DNA of 33,582 nt from Poseidonibacter antarcticus (GCF_003667345.1 NZ_RCWF01000017.1:1-33582); one strand, 5' to 3'; counted from the first letter of the stretch, positions 24,344 to 32,607 are shown. Translations and numbers: made by a program. Notes: generated by a model from the letters alone, not told the origin.

Positions 24344-24366
24344 TTACAGTAGTTTATGTAAGTAAT
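24344..24366 (+). promoter_or_regulatory. Putative HxlR operator in front of the nitroreductase
   Basis: TTAC-AGTAGTTTATGT-AAGTAAT. It matches 19 of 23 positions of the sequence at 7827-7849 upstream of the HxlR gene. It lies about 72 nt before the nitroreductase start codon. Confidence 0.55.
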
Positions 24367-24404
24367 AGATTTAATATTCTCTTGCAGAATAATTTTTCAT
24401 ATTT

Positions 24405-25274
24405 TCAAACTACCCGTATAGGTACATAGAAATCTAGATTAAAAGTATCATTCTCTTCTAAATAATGATTTTGATGGTATATTGCAAAGGCAGGAAGTGT
24501 TTTAGCTTCATATCCACTATTTGGCATCCAATAATGGTATATGTAAGCCATAAGTTTAGCAATATCTCCATAAACACCTTCATAATGAAAAATTGCACAT
24601 AATGATTCTTCAATTTCTAATTTACTTATTAAATTTGTAGGTTTAAAATCATCATCTACTTCTATTGCTGCTATATAGTTGCAGTCTTTATATTCTGTAA
24701 TAATAGGATTATCATGATACATCCCTATTTGAGTATTTTCCAGTATATTATTTTCATAAGCAAAGGCAAGTAGTCTTTCCCATGTTTGAGAAAGTTCTAA
24801 CATTCCATAGCCTTTTAATCTAATATATACGCATGTCCTAGAAGGAACAACTTTAATACTTGGAATAATATCTTTAAAAGTTAAATAAAAGTCTTCTTTC
24901 AAATTTAAAGTATCTTGTGAAAAGTTTTTATAAGCACCTTTTCTCCATTTAGAAGGTGTATAAATAAATCTTTTTTTAAATGCTTTTATAAAAGAAGTAT
25001 GTGAAGAATAACCACAAGATTGACTTATTTCACTAATAGTTGAATGACTATTTGTAATTAATAAATTCGCTGCTTTTTGTAAACGGATAGCTGTTATTCT
25101 CTGAAATAAGTTTTCACCTACTTCTTCTTTAAATATTCTCAAAAAATGATATTTACTAACACTATTTAACTTAGCTAATTCATCTAAGGTAATATTTGTA
25201 TCAATATATTTATAAATATAACTAAGTGATTTATTTACTATATTTGCTCTTATATGTTTTGTATCTTTCTTCAT
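24405..25274 (-). CDS. AraC-family regulator with C-terminal GyrI-like ligand domain
   Basis: Protein of 289 aa, Rob/SoxS-type architecture. An AraC HTH pair occupies about 12-112: LDELAKLNSVSKYHFLRIFKEEVGE, then ISEISQSCGYSSHTSFIKAFKKRFIYTPSKWR. Residues about 130-289 form a GyrI-like effector domain (VVPSRTCVYIRLKGYG at its start, LDFYVPIRVV at its end). Such regulators respond to hydrophobic or cationic small molecules and often control detoxification. The start has no ribosome site; instead TATAAT lies 6 nt before the ATG, so the mRNA is probably leaderless. The nitroreductase gene downstream is a plausible target. Confidence 0.88.
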   Translation of the reverse strand: MKKDTKHIRANIVNKSLSYIYKYIDTNITLDELAKLNSVSKYHFLRIFKEEVGENLFQRITAIRLQKAANLLITNSHSTISEISQSCGYSSHTSFIKAFKKRFIYTPSKWRKGAYKNFSQDTLNLKEDFYLTFKDIIPSIKVVPSRTCVYIRLKGYGMLELSQTWERLLAFAYENNILENTQIGMYHDNPIITEYKDCNYIAAIEVDDDFKPTNLISKLEIEESLCAIFHYEGVYGDIAKLMAYIYHYWMPNSGYEAKTLPAFAIYHQNHYLEENDTFNLDFYVPIRVV

Positions 25275-25302
25275 AATACAATTATAACATAGACATCAAG
25301 AG

Positions 25303-25328
25303 ATTTCTTTATAAAAAAATAAAGAAAT
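25303..25328. repeat. 10-bp inverted repeat in the AraC/oxygenase divergent promoter region
   Basis: Arms ATTTCTTTAT and ATAAAGAAAT separated by 6 A residues. It lies 28 nt upstream of the AraC start and 54 nt before the oxygenase start, a place where a shared operator would be expected. Confidence 0.45.
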
Positions 25329-25382
25329 TATTTCTGCTAAATTAAGATATAATTCTAGGCATTTTAATATTAAAGGTAATTA

Positions 25383-26096
25383 ATGGTTCAAATAAGTAAT
25401 AATGTTTTTTGTGAAGAATTTCTAAGTAAATTAGATATACCAACTGGTATTTTACCAAATCCATATTATGATTATCCCTTTATGATTATTAAAAACTTTT
25501 TATCTAAAAAAACATGCAAACAAATAACAGCAAATATAAAAATAGATCAAGATATTTTTGAAGCAGAAATTAGAAAAAAAGATGCAATTAGAATTAAATC
25601 AACAACTAATACAAAAATAAGAAAAACTAAAATTCATAAACTAAATACTATTCATAAAAATATTTATACTAATAATTTTTTAAAACATCAAAATGATATA
25701 GAAAAGTTTTTTAACTTAGCTATTACTACTTCTACACAAATTCAAGCTTTAGAATATACAAAAGGCTCATTTTATAAGCAACATAGTGATGATTCAAGTG
25801 TTTTAGTAAAAGATGGGGAAATTATGGGATTTCTTCCCGTTGCACCTCAAAGAAAAATATCAACAGTATTATTTACAACAAGTAATGATGAAATAGTTTC
25901 TGAAGATACATTTACAGGTGGAGAACTTATCTTTAATTATCTACATAATGAAAAAGGTGAAACAATTCAAATAAAACCAAAAGCTGGTGATATGCTTGTC
26001 TTTTTAAGTAATCCATATTTTACTCATGAAGTTTTAGAAGTAAAAGAAGGATTTCGTGTATCTTTAGTTCAATGGCATGATGCGCTTATTAACTAA
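25383..26096 (+). CDS. 2-oxoglutarate/Fe(II)-dependent oxygenase
   Basis: Protein of 237 aa with the double-stranded beta-helix signature of prolyl-4-hydroxylase-like enzymes: iron ligands His134 and Asp136 in YKQHSDDS, the distal His215 in YFTHEVLEV, and Arg225 in GFRVSLVQW to hold 2-oxoglutarate. FTGGELIF and KAGDMLVFLSNP are the usual strands between them. The first 110 residues hold no known motif and are rich in Lys, Asn and Ile. No signal peptide. The substrate is unknown; family members hydroxylate protein side chains or free amino acids. AAAGG lies 8 nt before the ATG. The gene is divergent from the AraC regulator and followed by a 194-nt gap. Confidence 0.87.
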   Translation: MVQISNNVFCEEFLSKLDIPTGILPNPYYDYPFMIIKNFLSKKTCKQITANIKIDQDIFEAEIRKKDAIRIKSTTNTKIRKTKIHKLNTIHKNIYTNNFLKHQNDIEKFFNLAITTSTQIQALEYTKGSFYKQHSDDSSVLVKDGEIMGFLPVAPQRKISTVLFTTSNDEIVSEDTFTGGELIFNYLHNEKGETIQIKPKAGDMLVFLSNPYFTHEVLEVKEGFRVSLVQWHDALIN

Positions 26097-26168
26097 ATAC
26101 TCTTTAAAGGTTATGTTGGATAGAGTATATGCATAAACGTTTTTACGTATACACTTATTTGTCCTTCA

Positions 26169-26194
26169 AGGTGATCATTAGATTTGTGTCACCT
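26169..26194. repeat. Inverted repeat AGGTGA/TCACCT in the oxygenase-CEOS gap
   Basis: Two 6-bp arms separated by 14 nt in the 194-bp gap. A TTGACA at 26230-26235 follows and may be the -35 box of the downstream gene, so the repeat could be an operator there. There is no T-run, so a terminator is less likely. Confidence 0.35.
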
Positions 26195-26290
26195 ACCAAT
26201 TTTCAAATTTTAACTTCCAAACTCTACTATTGACAAACACTAATTTGCCAATTAAACAAAATAGATTAATTATTTTATAAAGGCATACAT

Positions 26291-27454
26291 ATGAATAACT
26301 TAAAAATTGGAGTCATCGGGACTTCAAAAAAAGAAGATGAACAACGATATCCTATCCATCCTGCTCATTTATCAAGAATTCCAGAAGAATTACGAAAACA
26401 ACTTATATTTGAAGAAGGTTATGGTATACCATTTGGAATTACAGATGATCAAATTGCATCACAAACAGGTGGAATTGCTTCTAGACATGAATTATTAAGT
26501 CAAATTGGTACAGTTATTATTAATAAACCTATATTAGCTGATTTAGAAGAACTACGTATTGGTGGAACACTTTGGGGTTATGTACATTGTATACAACAAC
26601 GAGATATTACGCAAGCTGCAATTGATAGAAAACAAACACTTATTGCTTTTGAAGATATGTTTGTTTGGTCTAACAATATACAAGGTCGACATACTTTTTA
26701 TAAAAATAATGAAATGGCTGGATATTGTGCTGTTATACATGCATTACAACTTAAGGGTATTGATGGACATTATGGAAATCAAAGAAAAGTTATAATTTTT
26801 GGTTTTGGTGCAGTAAGTCGTGGTGCAATACATGCTTTAAAAGCCCATGGATTTAGAAATATAACAATATGTGTTCAACGTAGAGACTGTGAAGTACGAG
26901 AAGAAGTACTTGATTGTCATTATGTTAGAATTCATGCTGGTATTAATAATGAAGCACGGATGATGGTTATAGAGCATGATGGTTCTAAAAGAGCATTAAC
27001 TGATTTAATTAGCCAATCTGATATTATTATAAATGGAATCTTTCAAGATACGAAAAATCCAACAGATTTTATAATAGAAGAAGAAAGTTCTTATCTAAAA
27101 CCTAAAAGTCTTATTATTGATGTAAGTTGTGACGAAGGTATGGGATTCTTTTTTGCAAAACCAACAACATTTAAAAAACCTTTAATAAAATATAAAACTA
27201 TTGACTATTATGCAGTTGATCATACGCCTAGTTACCTTTGGGAAAGTGCAACACGTTCAATATCAGGTGCATTAATCGTTTATTTATCAACTGTATTAGC
27301 AGGAAGAAATTATTGGCAAAAAAATGAAACAATTAGAAAAGCAATTAATATTGAAAATGGAATAATACAAAACGATGCAATTTTATCATTTCAAAATCGT
27401 ATGTTAAACTATCCTCATAATACTATTGAAAAAGAAGAAAGTAATATTGCTTAA
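26291..27454 (+). CDS. Alanine dehydrogenase/transhydrogenase-superfamily protein, N5-(carboxyethyl)ornithine synthase-like
   Basis: Protein of 387 aa. The N-terminal domain has IGVIGTSKKEDEQRYPIHPAHL and IFEEGYG, the AlaDH/PNT pattern of substrate-binding Arg and the following strand. The Rossmann fold begins RKVIIFGFGAVSRGAIHALKAHG (about residue 166), and DIIINGIF and LIIDVSCDEGMG follow. The ending YAVDHTPSYLWESATRSIS resembles carboxyethylornithine synthase (pyruvate plus ornithine or lysine, NADPH) more than alanine dehydrogenase. About half of the arginines are CGN codons (for example CGA, CGT in QQRD, RELR, VREE), whereas flanking genes use AGA almost only; this suggests acquisition by transfer. 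It is monocistronic with a strong terminator. Confidence 0.75.
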   Translation: MNNLKIGVIGTSKKEDEQRYPIHPAHLSRIPEELRKQLIFEEGYGIPFGITDDQIASQTGGIASRHELLSQIGTVIINKPILADLEELRIGGTLWGYVHCIQQRDITQAAIDRKQTLIAFEDMFVWSNNIQGRHTFYKNNEMAGYCAVIHALQLKGIDGHYGNQRKVIIFGFGAVSRGAIHALKAHGFRNITICVQRRDCEVREEVLDCHYVRIHAGINNEARMMVIEHDGSKRALTDLISQSDIIINGIFQDTKNPTDFIIEEESSYLKPKSLIIDVSCDEGMGFFFAKPTTFKKPLIKYKTIDYYAVDHTPSYLWESATRSISGALIVYLSTVLAGRNYWQKNETIRKAINIENGIIQNDAILSFQNRMLNYPHNTIEKEESNIA

Positions 27455-27461
27455 TACTTTG

Positions 27462-27498
27462 GAGCTATCAAAGATATTCTTTGATAGCTCTATTTTTT
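27462..27498. terminator. Strong terminator between convergent genes
   Basis: Perfect 12-bp stem GAGCTATCAAAG/CTTTGATAGCTC with a 5-nt loop and a T-run (TATTTTTT) on the plus strand. It terminates the CEOS-like gene and may also serve the leftward flavoprotein operon. Confidence 0.92.
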
Positions 27499-29257
27499 AA
27501 GCTTTTGCCCATGTTCCAAAAGGCTGTTTATCCAACTTCATTTTACCTTTTTTACTTTTATATATATTTATCCACGCTTGCCAATTTTTAGTATCCATTT
27601 TTGGATAATCTAATCTATAATGACTACATCTACTCTCTTTTCTCATTAAAGATGCTTTTAATTTCATTTTAGCACTTATAATCATATTTTCAGTTTCATG
27701 TGCAAGTCTTAACTCATGAAAATCTGATGCTTTTAAATATGGCACGTGAGAATCATTTAATTCTTCAACATAAGCTAATGCACCTTTTAACATACTTTCT
27801 TTTTTGATATATAAAACAAAATTAGGAATCATAATTCCTTGTAGTGTTTGCGTTACCCAAGCTGGTGAATATCCTGCTTTTAAATTTAACGGTGCTAAAA
27901 TCTCTTTTTTTATTTTTGCTATTTTTTTATCAGATATTTGTGGCGTTTCAATAGTTTTTGAATACTTAGCACTAGCTTCTCCTGCAATTGAACCTTGAAC
28001 AGCAGAACCTGCTAGGGATGAACCTATTTGTGTATAAATTCCTCCTGACATATGAGAACCTAGAGCATCACCTGCTGCATACAATCCTTTTATAGTTGAT
28101 TCACAAAATTCATTTATTGGAGTTAAACCCTCTGATTTATGTATTGATAATCCTGCACTTGAACCACCAACTGCTGAATCACTCATTCCAGGAGGTGGTC
28201 CTTTTTTATCTCCATCCATTGGGGGTCTTCTATGTTCATTTTTTGCCCCACTCTCTTCATTTTTCTGGTCTGGTGGTCTTTGTCCTGATCTTTTAAATTC
28301 TTCTGGAGTATATGGACCACCTTTTATATCTGATGAACCCTCCATCATACCAGGAGGACCCATTTTCACTTCATTTCCACTTGCGTAAGTCATATAATTT
28401 AAATCAACACCTAAATCATGGTGAACCTCCACTTTAACAGTTGAAGGTTTTTGCTCAAACATTCCATGCCAATTACCAAAAGAGTCTGCTGAATTTTCTG
28501 CATTTCCTGGATGTCCGTCATTCCATTCTTTTCCTGTAATTTTTGCTCCGATTTTATATGCCATAATTGAACCATCATGAGTTAAATCTTGCATTGGAAA
28601 ACCATTAGGTTTAAAGCCCCCTGCTCCTGTACATAAAATTACACTTTTAGCTTTAAATATATAAACCTCTTCATCATCCAAACTAAAACCAGCTGCTCCT
28701 GCTATTTTTCCATCTTCTTTTATAAGATGAGTAATCATAATTCGCTCTAATAATGCAATATTTCGCTCTTCAATTGGTTTTAAAAATGACTTATTATATA
28801 AAGGAGACTCAAAAAAGCCCCAATCTTTTAGTTCTTCTACTCTTGCTTTTGAGTGTTCGGCTAATTGTCTTGTAAAAGTTTTATTATTTGTATCTAATGC
28901 TGATCTTGAAACTTTATCAACGAACTCATCAATACTTAGTTTTTCTTTTTTTTCATCATAAGAAAATATACCTTTTGCAAAGGGTGTTTGTCCTGAACTT
29001 CCTAGACCTCCTTTTGAAACCATCATTACTTTTGCACCTGCATCATGAGCTTTTACACTAGCAAAAAGTCCTGCCATTCCACTACCTATAACTAAAACAT
29101 CGACTTCTTTATCTGTTTGTTTTATATTTTTTAAATCAACTTTAACAATATTTTCAGCCCAACCCAAACTAGTACTTAAAGCTGATAAAGAAAGTGCGCC
29201 AATTGTAGTGCCTGTAAGTCCTAAGAACTCTCTTCTTGTTACCTTTTCTTTATTCAT
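27497..29257 (-). CDS. Tat-exported FAD-dependent oxidoreductase (fumarate reductase/succinate dehydrogenase flavoprotein-like)
   Basis: Protein of 586 aa with a twin-arginine signal (VTRREFLGLTGTTIGALSLSAL) and an FAD Rossmann motif at about 53-70 (VDVLVIGSGMAGLFASVKAH). GLGSSGQTPFAKGIFSYD, SVILCTGAGGF and GLYAAGDALGSHMSGGIYTQ are typical of the flavoprotein subunits of the FrdA/AprA family, and a helical C-terminal domain (about 500-560) with a MRKESRCSHYRLDYP motif is as in AprA/FrdA. Residues about 295-365 are a hydrophilic Gly/Pro/Met-rich segment (MGPPGMMEG, RRPPMDGDKKGPPPG) at the place of the capping domain, which looks shortened. It should act in the periplasm. The substrate is unknown. 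The operon supplies a membrane cytochrome b-like protein and a ferredoxin. Confidence 0.88.
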   Translation of the reverse strand: MNKEKVTRREFLGLTGTTIGALSLSALSTSLGWAENIVKVDLKNIKQTDKEVDVLVIGSGMAGLFASVKAHDAGAKVMMVSKGGLGSSGQTPFAKGIFSYDEKKEKLSIDEFVDKVSRSALDTNNKTFTRQLAEHSKARVEELKDWGFFESPLYNKSFLKPIEERNIALLERIMITHLIKEDGKIAGAAGFSLDDEEVYIFKAKSVILCTGAGGFKPNGFPMQDLTHDGSIMAYKIGAKITGKEWNDGHPGNAENSADSFGNWHGMFEQKPSTVKVEVHHDLGVDLNYMTYASGNEVKMGPPGMMEGSSDIKGGPYTPEEFKRSGQRPPDQKNEESGAKNEHRRPPMDGDKKGPPPGMSDSAVGGSSAGLSIHKSEGLTPINEFCESTIKGLYAAGDALGSHMSGGIYTQIGSSLAGSAVQGSIAGEASAKYSKTIETPQISDKKIAKIKKEILAPLNLKAGYSPAWVTQTLQGIMIPNFVLYIKKESMLKGALAYVEELNDSHVPYLKASDFHELRLAHETENMIISAKMKLKASLMRKESRCSHYRLDYPKMDTKNWQAWINIYKSKKGKMKLDKQPFGTWAKA

Positions 29258-29900
29258 AATTTTTTACCTTTTCATTTTTTATAATCTTTTTATTTGTGTA
29301 AAATAAAAATTCAATAGAAGCTATTGATGTAATTAAAATCAATAATATACTCATAGATATATTCATATGTCTACCTGTTTCAATAGCATGCCAAGATGCA
29401 AAAATAATAAAAAACACAGATAAAAATCCATGAAGTACTTTCCATGATTTATAGGTCATATTTAACTTATTTCTAAATATCGAAGTAAGACCTAATACCA
29501 TCATTAAAACCCAAGCTATGATTCCTAATATAATTGATAAGCTATCAAGTGTCGTTATCATTTTAATAAATGAATCAAAAGGATTAGGACCAGCTTCAAA
29601 AAATCTTGGAACAACTATTAAAAAAGGATGAATTATAAGAATTGGTAAAACTATATATCCTAAAATTTTATGGATTTTTATCATTTCTACAACTTTAAAA
29701 GTATCTTTTAATTTTTCATTCATTCTTGATAAATAAAATTGTCCAAGAACAATAAAAAAAGCTAATACTGTAATAATTGATAGAAAATCTTTTAATATAG
29801 TTCTTTTAGGTATTTGCACCAAAATGAAAAATATACTAGGTAAAATAATAAAAATTGCTAAGTACAATATAGTATGTAAAAATTTAGTATTTGTATTCAT
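29250..29900 (-). CDS. Membrane cytochrome b-like protein with ferric-reductase-like transmembrane domain
   Basis: Protein of about 216 aa starting MNTNTKFLHTILYLAIFI; I choose ATG 29900 because GGGG lies just upstream (a TTG at 29912 is also open). Six membrane helices; histidines in KIHKILGYIVLPILIIHPFLIV, WKVLHGFLSVFFIIFASWHAIETG are placed in pairs as in b-type haem-binding ferric reductase-like domains. It probably passes electrons between the quinone pool or a cytoplasmic donor and the periplasmic flavoprotein. Its end overlaps the flavoprotein start by 8 nt, and its start lies 2 nt after the ferredoxin stop. Confidence 0.83.
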   Translation of the reverse strand: MNTNTKFLHTILYLAIFIILPSIFFILVQIPKRTILKDFLSIITVLAFFIVLGQFYLSRMNEKLKDTFKVVEMIKIHKILGYIVLPILIIHPFLIVVPRFFEAGPNPFDSFIKMITTLDSLSIILGIIAWVLMMVLGLTSIFRNKLNMTYKSWKVLHGFLSVFFIIFASWHAIETGRHMNISMSILLILITSIASIEFLFYTNKKIIKNEKVKNYE

Positions 29901-29902
29901 AA

Positions 29903-30118
29903 TCAACCCCAAGACACTATTACAGGAATAGATTTTTCACTTGTGATTGTAATCGCATCAACAGGACAATAAAGCCTACATAAATGACAGATTTGACAAT
30001 CTTCTACATATTTTATCTCTGCTTTATTTGATTTTTTATTCATTCTAATTACATCTGTAGGACAGGCTTTTACACAAGACTCACAACCAATACATCCACT
30101 TATATCTGATATTGCCAT
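29903..30118 (-). CDS. Two-[4Fe-4S] ferredoxin-type protein, 71 aa
   Basis: Two complete cluster motifs: CIGCESCVKACP (about 9-20) and CQICHLCRLYCP (about 41-52), with a short extension ending VIVSWG. The ribosome site GAGGAG precedes ATG 30118. It leads the three-gene redox operon and has no signal peptide of its own. It may work in the cytoplasm as electron donor to the membrane protein, or be carried out with the Tat-exported flavoprotein as its Fe-S partner, as in AprB-like pairs. Which one applies cannot be read from the sequence. Confidence 0.92.
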   Translation of the reverse strand: MAISDISGCIGCESCVKACPTDVIRMNKKSNKAEIKYVEDCQICHLCRLYCPVDAITITSEKSIPVIVSWG

Positions 30119-30280
30119 AATATTTACTCCTCATTTTTATGACCTAATTATATTCACACACTTTAAACTTGAATTAAATATAAAGTAAATAAAAGTAAAT
30201 GAATGCAATATTTAACTATCTTGATATTTAATATTATTTCAAATATACTATACCCCACTATATTATAAAAGGTAAAATAT

Positions 30281-31249
30281 ATGTCAAAAGATAAAAAGAT
30301 ACTCATTATTATTATTGTAAATCTAGTTATTATTATTTCTGAAGTTTCATTTGGTTTAATATCAAACTCATTTGCTCTAATTGCTGATGCACTACATAAT
30401 ACAGGAGATGTATTAGCAGTAATAGTTACATATATTGCACTAAGACTTGGAAGTAAAAGTACGACATTTAAACAAACATTTGGTTATGTAAGAGCTGAAA
30501 TGATGGCAGCATTTGTTAATACTATATTTTTATATGGAACAATGCTATATATGATATATGAAGCAATAAATAGATTTTTTAATCCTGAGATAATTAGTCC
30601 TATTTATATGATAATCGTTGGTATTATTGCTGTAATTGCAAATGGAATTAGTGCATATATTCTAAATAGCTTAGGAGTAGAAGCATGTGGACATAATCAT
30701 TCTCACGAGCATTCAACTCATCATGCACACGAACACAGTCATAATCATACACATTCAGATCAAAGTAATAATGAAGATGCAAATATCAAATCTGCTTATT
30801 TACATATGCTAAGTGATGCACTTATATCTGTGGCTGTTGTAATTGCTGGAATATTTATCTATTTTTTCAAGATATATTATATAGATTCTATTTTAACAGT
30901 AGTTTTTTCTGTTTATATTTTGTATCATTCTTATCCATTATTAAAAAAATCATTCTTATCATTAATGGATATAAATATAATAGAAGTTTCACAAGAGCAA
31001 TTAGAAAGTGTTATAAAAGAAGATGAAAATATTATTTCTTATAGTGATTTACATATTTATAAGCCAAGTTCAAAACATAACTTTATTTCATTAGAAATTG
31101 TTTTAAAAGATGATTTATTAAACTTAGTAGAAATTGAAAATATAACTTCAATACTAGAAAAAAAACTAAATAAATTAAATTTTGATCATGTTCAAATTCA
31201 AGTAGCTTCAAAGAAAAATGAAAAATCATATACAAACTGTTTGATGTAA
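30281..31249 (+). CDS. Cation diffusion facilitator (CzcD/ZitB-type) metal exporter
   Basis: Protein of 322 aa with six membrane helices and two metal sites of the CDF type: D36-x2-H39-x3-D43 (FALIADALHNTGD) in helix 2 and H175-x3-D179 (YLHMLSDAL) in helix 5. A histidine-rich cytoplasmic loop (about 138-158, CGHNHSHEHSTHHAHEHSHN) lies between helices 4 and 5 and probably collects Zn2+ or a similar ion. The C-terminal cytoplasmic domain is about 225-310. It exports Zn, Co or Cd against protons; the ion cannot be chosen from sequence. The CsoR/RcnR-family gene 9 nt downstream is its probable metal sensor. Confidence 0.94.
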   Translation: MSKDKKILIIIIVNLVIIISEVSFGLISNSFALIADALHNTGDVLAVIVTYIALRLGSKSTTFKQTFGYVRAEMMAAFVNTIFLYGTMLYMIYEAINRFFNPEIISPIYMIIVGIIAVIANGISAYILNSLGVEACGHNHSHEHSTHHAHEHSHNHTHSDQSNNEDANIKSAYLHMLSDALISVAVVIAGIFIYFFKIYYIDSILTVVFSVYILYHSYPLLKKSFLSLMDINIIEVSQEQLESVIKEDENIISYSDLHIYKPSSKHNFISLEIVLKDDLLNLVEIENITSILEKKLNKLNFDHVQIQVASKKNEKSYTNCLM

Positions 31250-31258
31250 GGGAAAGAA

Positions 31259-31564
31259 ATGTATCAATGTGAGATAGAAAATAAAAAATTAATCAATAGA
31301 ATTAATAGAATACAAGGGCAAGTAAACTCTGTAAAAACAAAACTAGAAAAAGATATGGATTGTAATGATAATCATAGCGACCCATACGAGGTAATTAGAC
31401 AATTAACAGCAATAAAAGGTGCTGTTAATGGAATGATAACATCATATATTGAACATTTTGCAAAAGGTCATCTAGTCAAAGAAATAAGAGAATCAAAAGA
31501 TGAATTATCAGCAATGGATTCAATGGATGAATTAGTAAATATTATGAAAAGCTATAGTAAATAA
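31259..31564 (+). CDS. CsoR/RcnR/FrmR-family metal or formaldehyde-sensing repressor
   Basis: Protein of 101 aa, all-helical DUF156 fold: LINRINRIQGQVNSVKTKLE (helix 1), AIKGAVNGMITSYIEHFAKGHLVKEI (helix 2). The sensor cysteine (Cys35, KDMDC) is kept, with His66 and His71 in helix 2, but about seven extra residues (NDNHSDP) follow the cysteine and about four more lie before the histidines compared with RcnR as I remember it. So the metal site may be unusual. SD AAGGGAAAGAA overlaps the CDF intergenic gap; the two genes form one transcript in which the regulator would control its exporter. Confidence 0.87.
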   Translation: MYQCEIENKKLINRINRIQGQVNSVKTKLEKDMDCNDNHSDPYEVIRQLTAIKGAVNGMITSYIEHFAKGHLVKEIRESKDELSAMDSMDELVNIMKSYSK

Positions 31565-31568
31565 AAGA

Positions 31569-32138
31569 TTATTTCTTTCCATTTACTATTGTAGAAATAA
31601 TACCTTTTTCGTCTCTATTTTCAGCAATTACTACACCTAATATATGTAAAGGCACAAAATATAAAATAACATAATATGCTAATTCATGAATTTCTTTAAT
31701 ATCGTGAGCTGTATCTTTTAATAGTCCTAATTCTTGGTAAAAATGAATTATTAATCCTGTTGTAGCAATAACTATTAAAGTTGCATTTAGAATATAATAT
31801 GAACTATGAACTACTTTTTTATGTAAAGATAAAGAAGAAAAACTCTCTCTTTCTGATGTGTCTTTAAAATATAAATAGATTCTAAAAAGAACTAAAAAAG
31901 CTAAAGCATAACCTAATAAAATATGCCATTCCCACATTCCAGCTCGAATAGCTTTTGCCAAAACTTTAGCCTGAATTGCAGTAATTTCTATATTTATCTC
32001 TTGTAATTTACTAATTAATATTTCAGAGTTTGTTCTCCAACTTAAAAATGTTTGACGTAAAAATACAGTACCTAATAATCCTAGTATTACAAAAGCATTT
32101 AACCAATGCCAAATACGAAATGATAATGAAAACTTCAT
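31569..32138 (-). CDS. Cytochrome b561-like membrane protein
   Basis: Protein of 189 aa with four membrane helices and paired histidines: RIWHWLNAFVILGLLG (helix 1), MWEWHILLGYALAFLVLF (helix 2), HKKVVHSSYYILNATLIV (helix 3) and IHELAYYVILYFVPLHILGVVIAE (helix 4), the pattern of di-haem b561/hydrogenase-type cytochromes. It would carry electrons between quinone and a soluble partner. Ribosome site AAAAAGGA lies 6 nt before the ATG. The gene is monocistronic in the window and convergent with the CsoR-type gene, with only 4 nt between; an inverted repeat (ATTATTTCT/AGAAATAAT, 31568-31601) in its last codons may help end transcription. Confidence 0.87.
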   Translation of the reverse strand: MKFSLSFRIWHWLNAFVILGLLGTVFLRQTFLSWRTNSEILISKLQEINIEITAIQAKVLAKAIRAGMWEWHILLGYALAFLVLFRIYLYFKDTSERESFSSLSLHKKVVHSSYYILNATLIVIATTGLIIHFYQELGLLKDTAHDIKEIHELAYYVILYFVPLHILGVVIAENRDEKGIISTIVNGKK

Positions 32139-32353
32139 AAAAAATCCTTTTTGCGAATTATATCACTTATTGAATATAATAATAATAAAATTTATAATAA
32201 AAAAAAGATATAAGAAGTGAGTTTATAAAAGAAACTTGTTAATATTTAATACTACTATATATTTGAATAATTATATTACAAGTTAATATGAATTTACAAA
32301 ATTAAAAGTAGTAGAGATATAGGAAATCAATGGATTTAAGTTAAGTAGATAAA

Positions 32354-32437
32354 TGGTACCTCCAACCGGAATCGAACCGGTACTCCAAAGGAATGCGATT
32401 TTGAATCGCACGCGTCTACCAATTCCGCCATGGAGGC
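32354..32437 (-). tRNA. tRNA-Leu(CAA)
   Basis: Class II tRNA of 84 nt including an encoded CCA. Acceptor GCCTCCA pairs with TGGAGGT (one G-T), the anticodon stem-loop is TGCGA-TTCAAAA-TCGCA giving CAA, and the T arm is CCGGTTCGATTCCGG. A short extra arm is present. Confidence 0.95.
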
Positions 32438-32607
32438 ACTTTAAAAATTAGGATGTATTATATCTAAAAATAAATAAAAAAAGAAGCCGGGAATTAACTT
32501 TCTTCTTTTATATTAGTTTTAAATAGAAGATTATTATTCAATTAATTATAAAAGAAATATCCTACTTGATTAAAAAACTATATTTAAACTAGTTCTTTTT
32601 ATGATAA
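32438..32607. other. Gap between tRNA-Leu and the small ORF
   Basis: No gene or convincing structure seen. A weak repeat AAAAGAAG/CTTCTTTT with a 15-nt loop lies at about 32478-32508 and might be part of a terminator. Confidence 0.4.

Noticed and set aside
26307-26795. Alternative frames within the CEOS-like gene
   Set aside because: They overlap the Rossmann domain of the 26291 gene and have no motif of their own.
29978-29996. TGACAG within the ferredoxin gene as a sixth regulon element
   Set aside because: The TGCAAG half 11 bp upstream is missing and it lies inside coding sequence.
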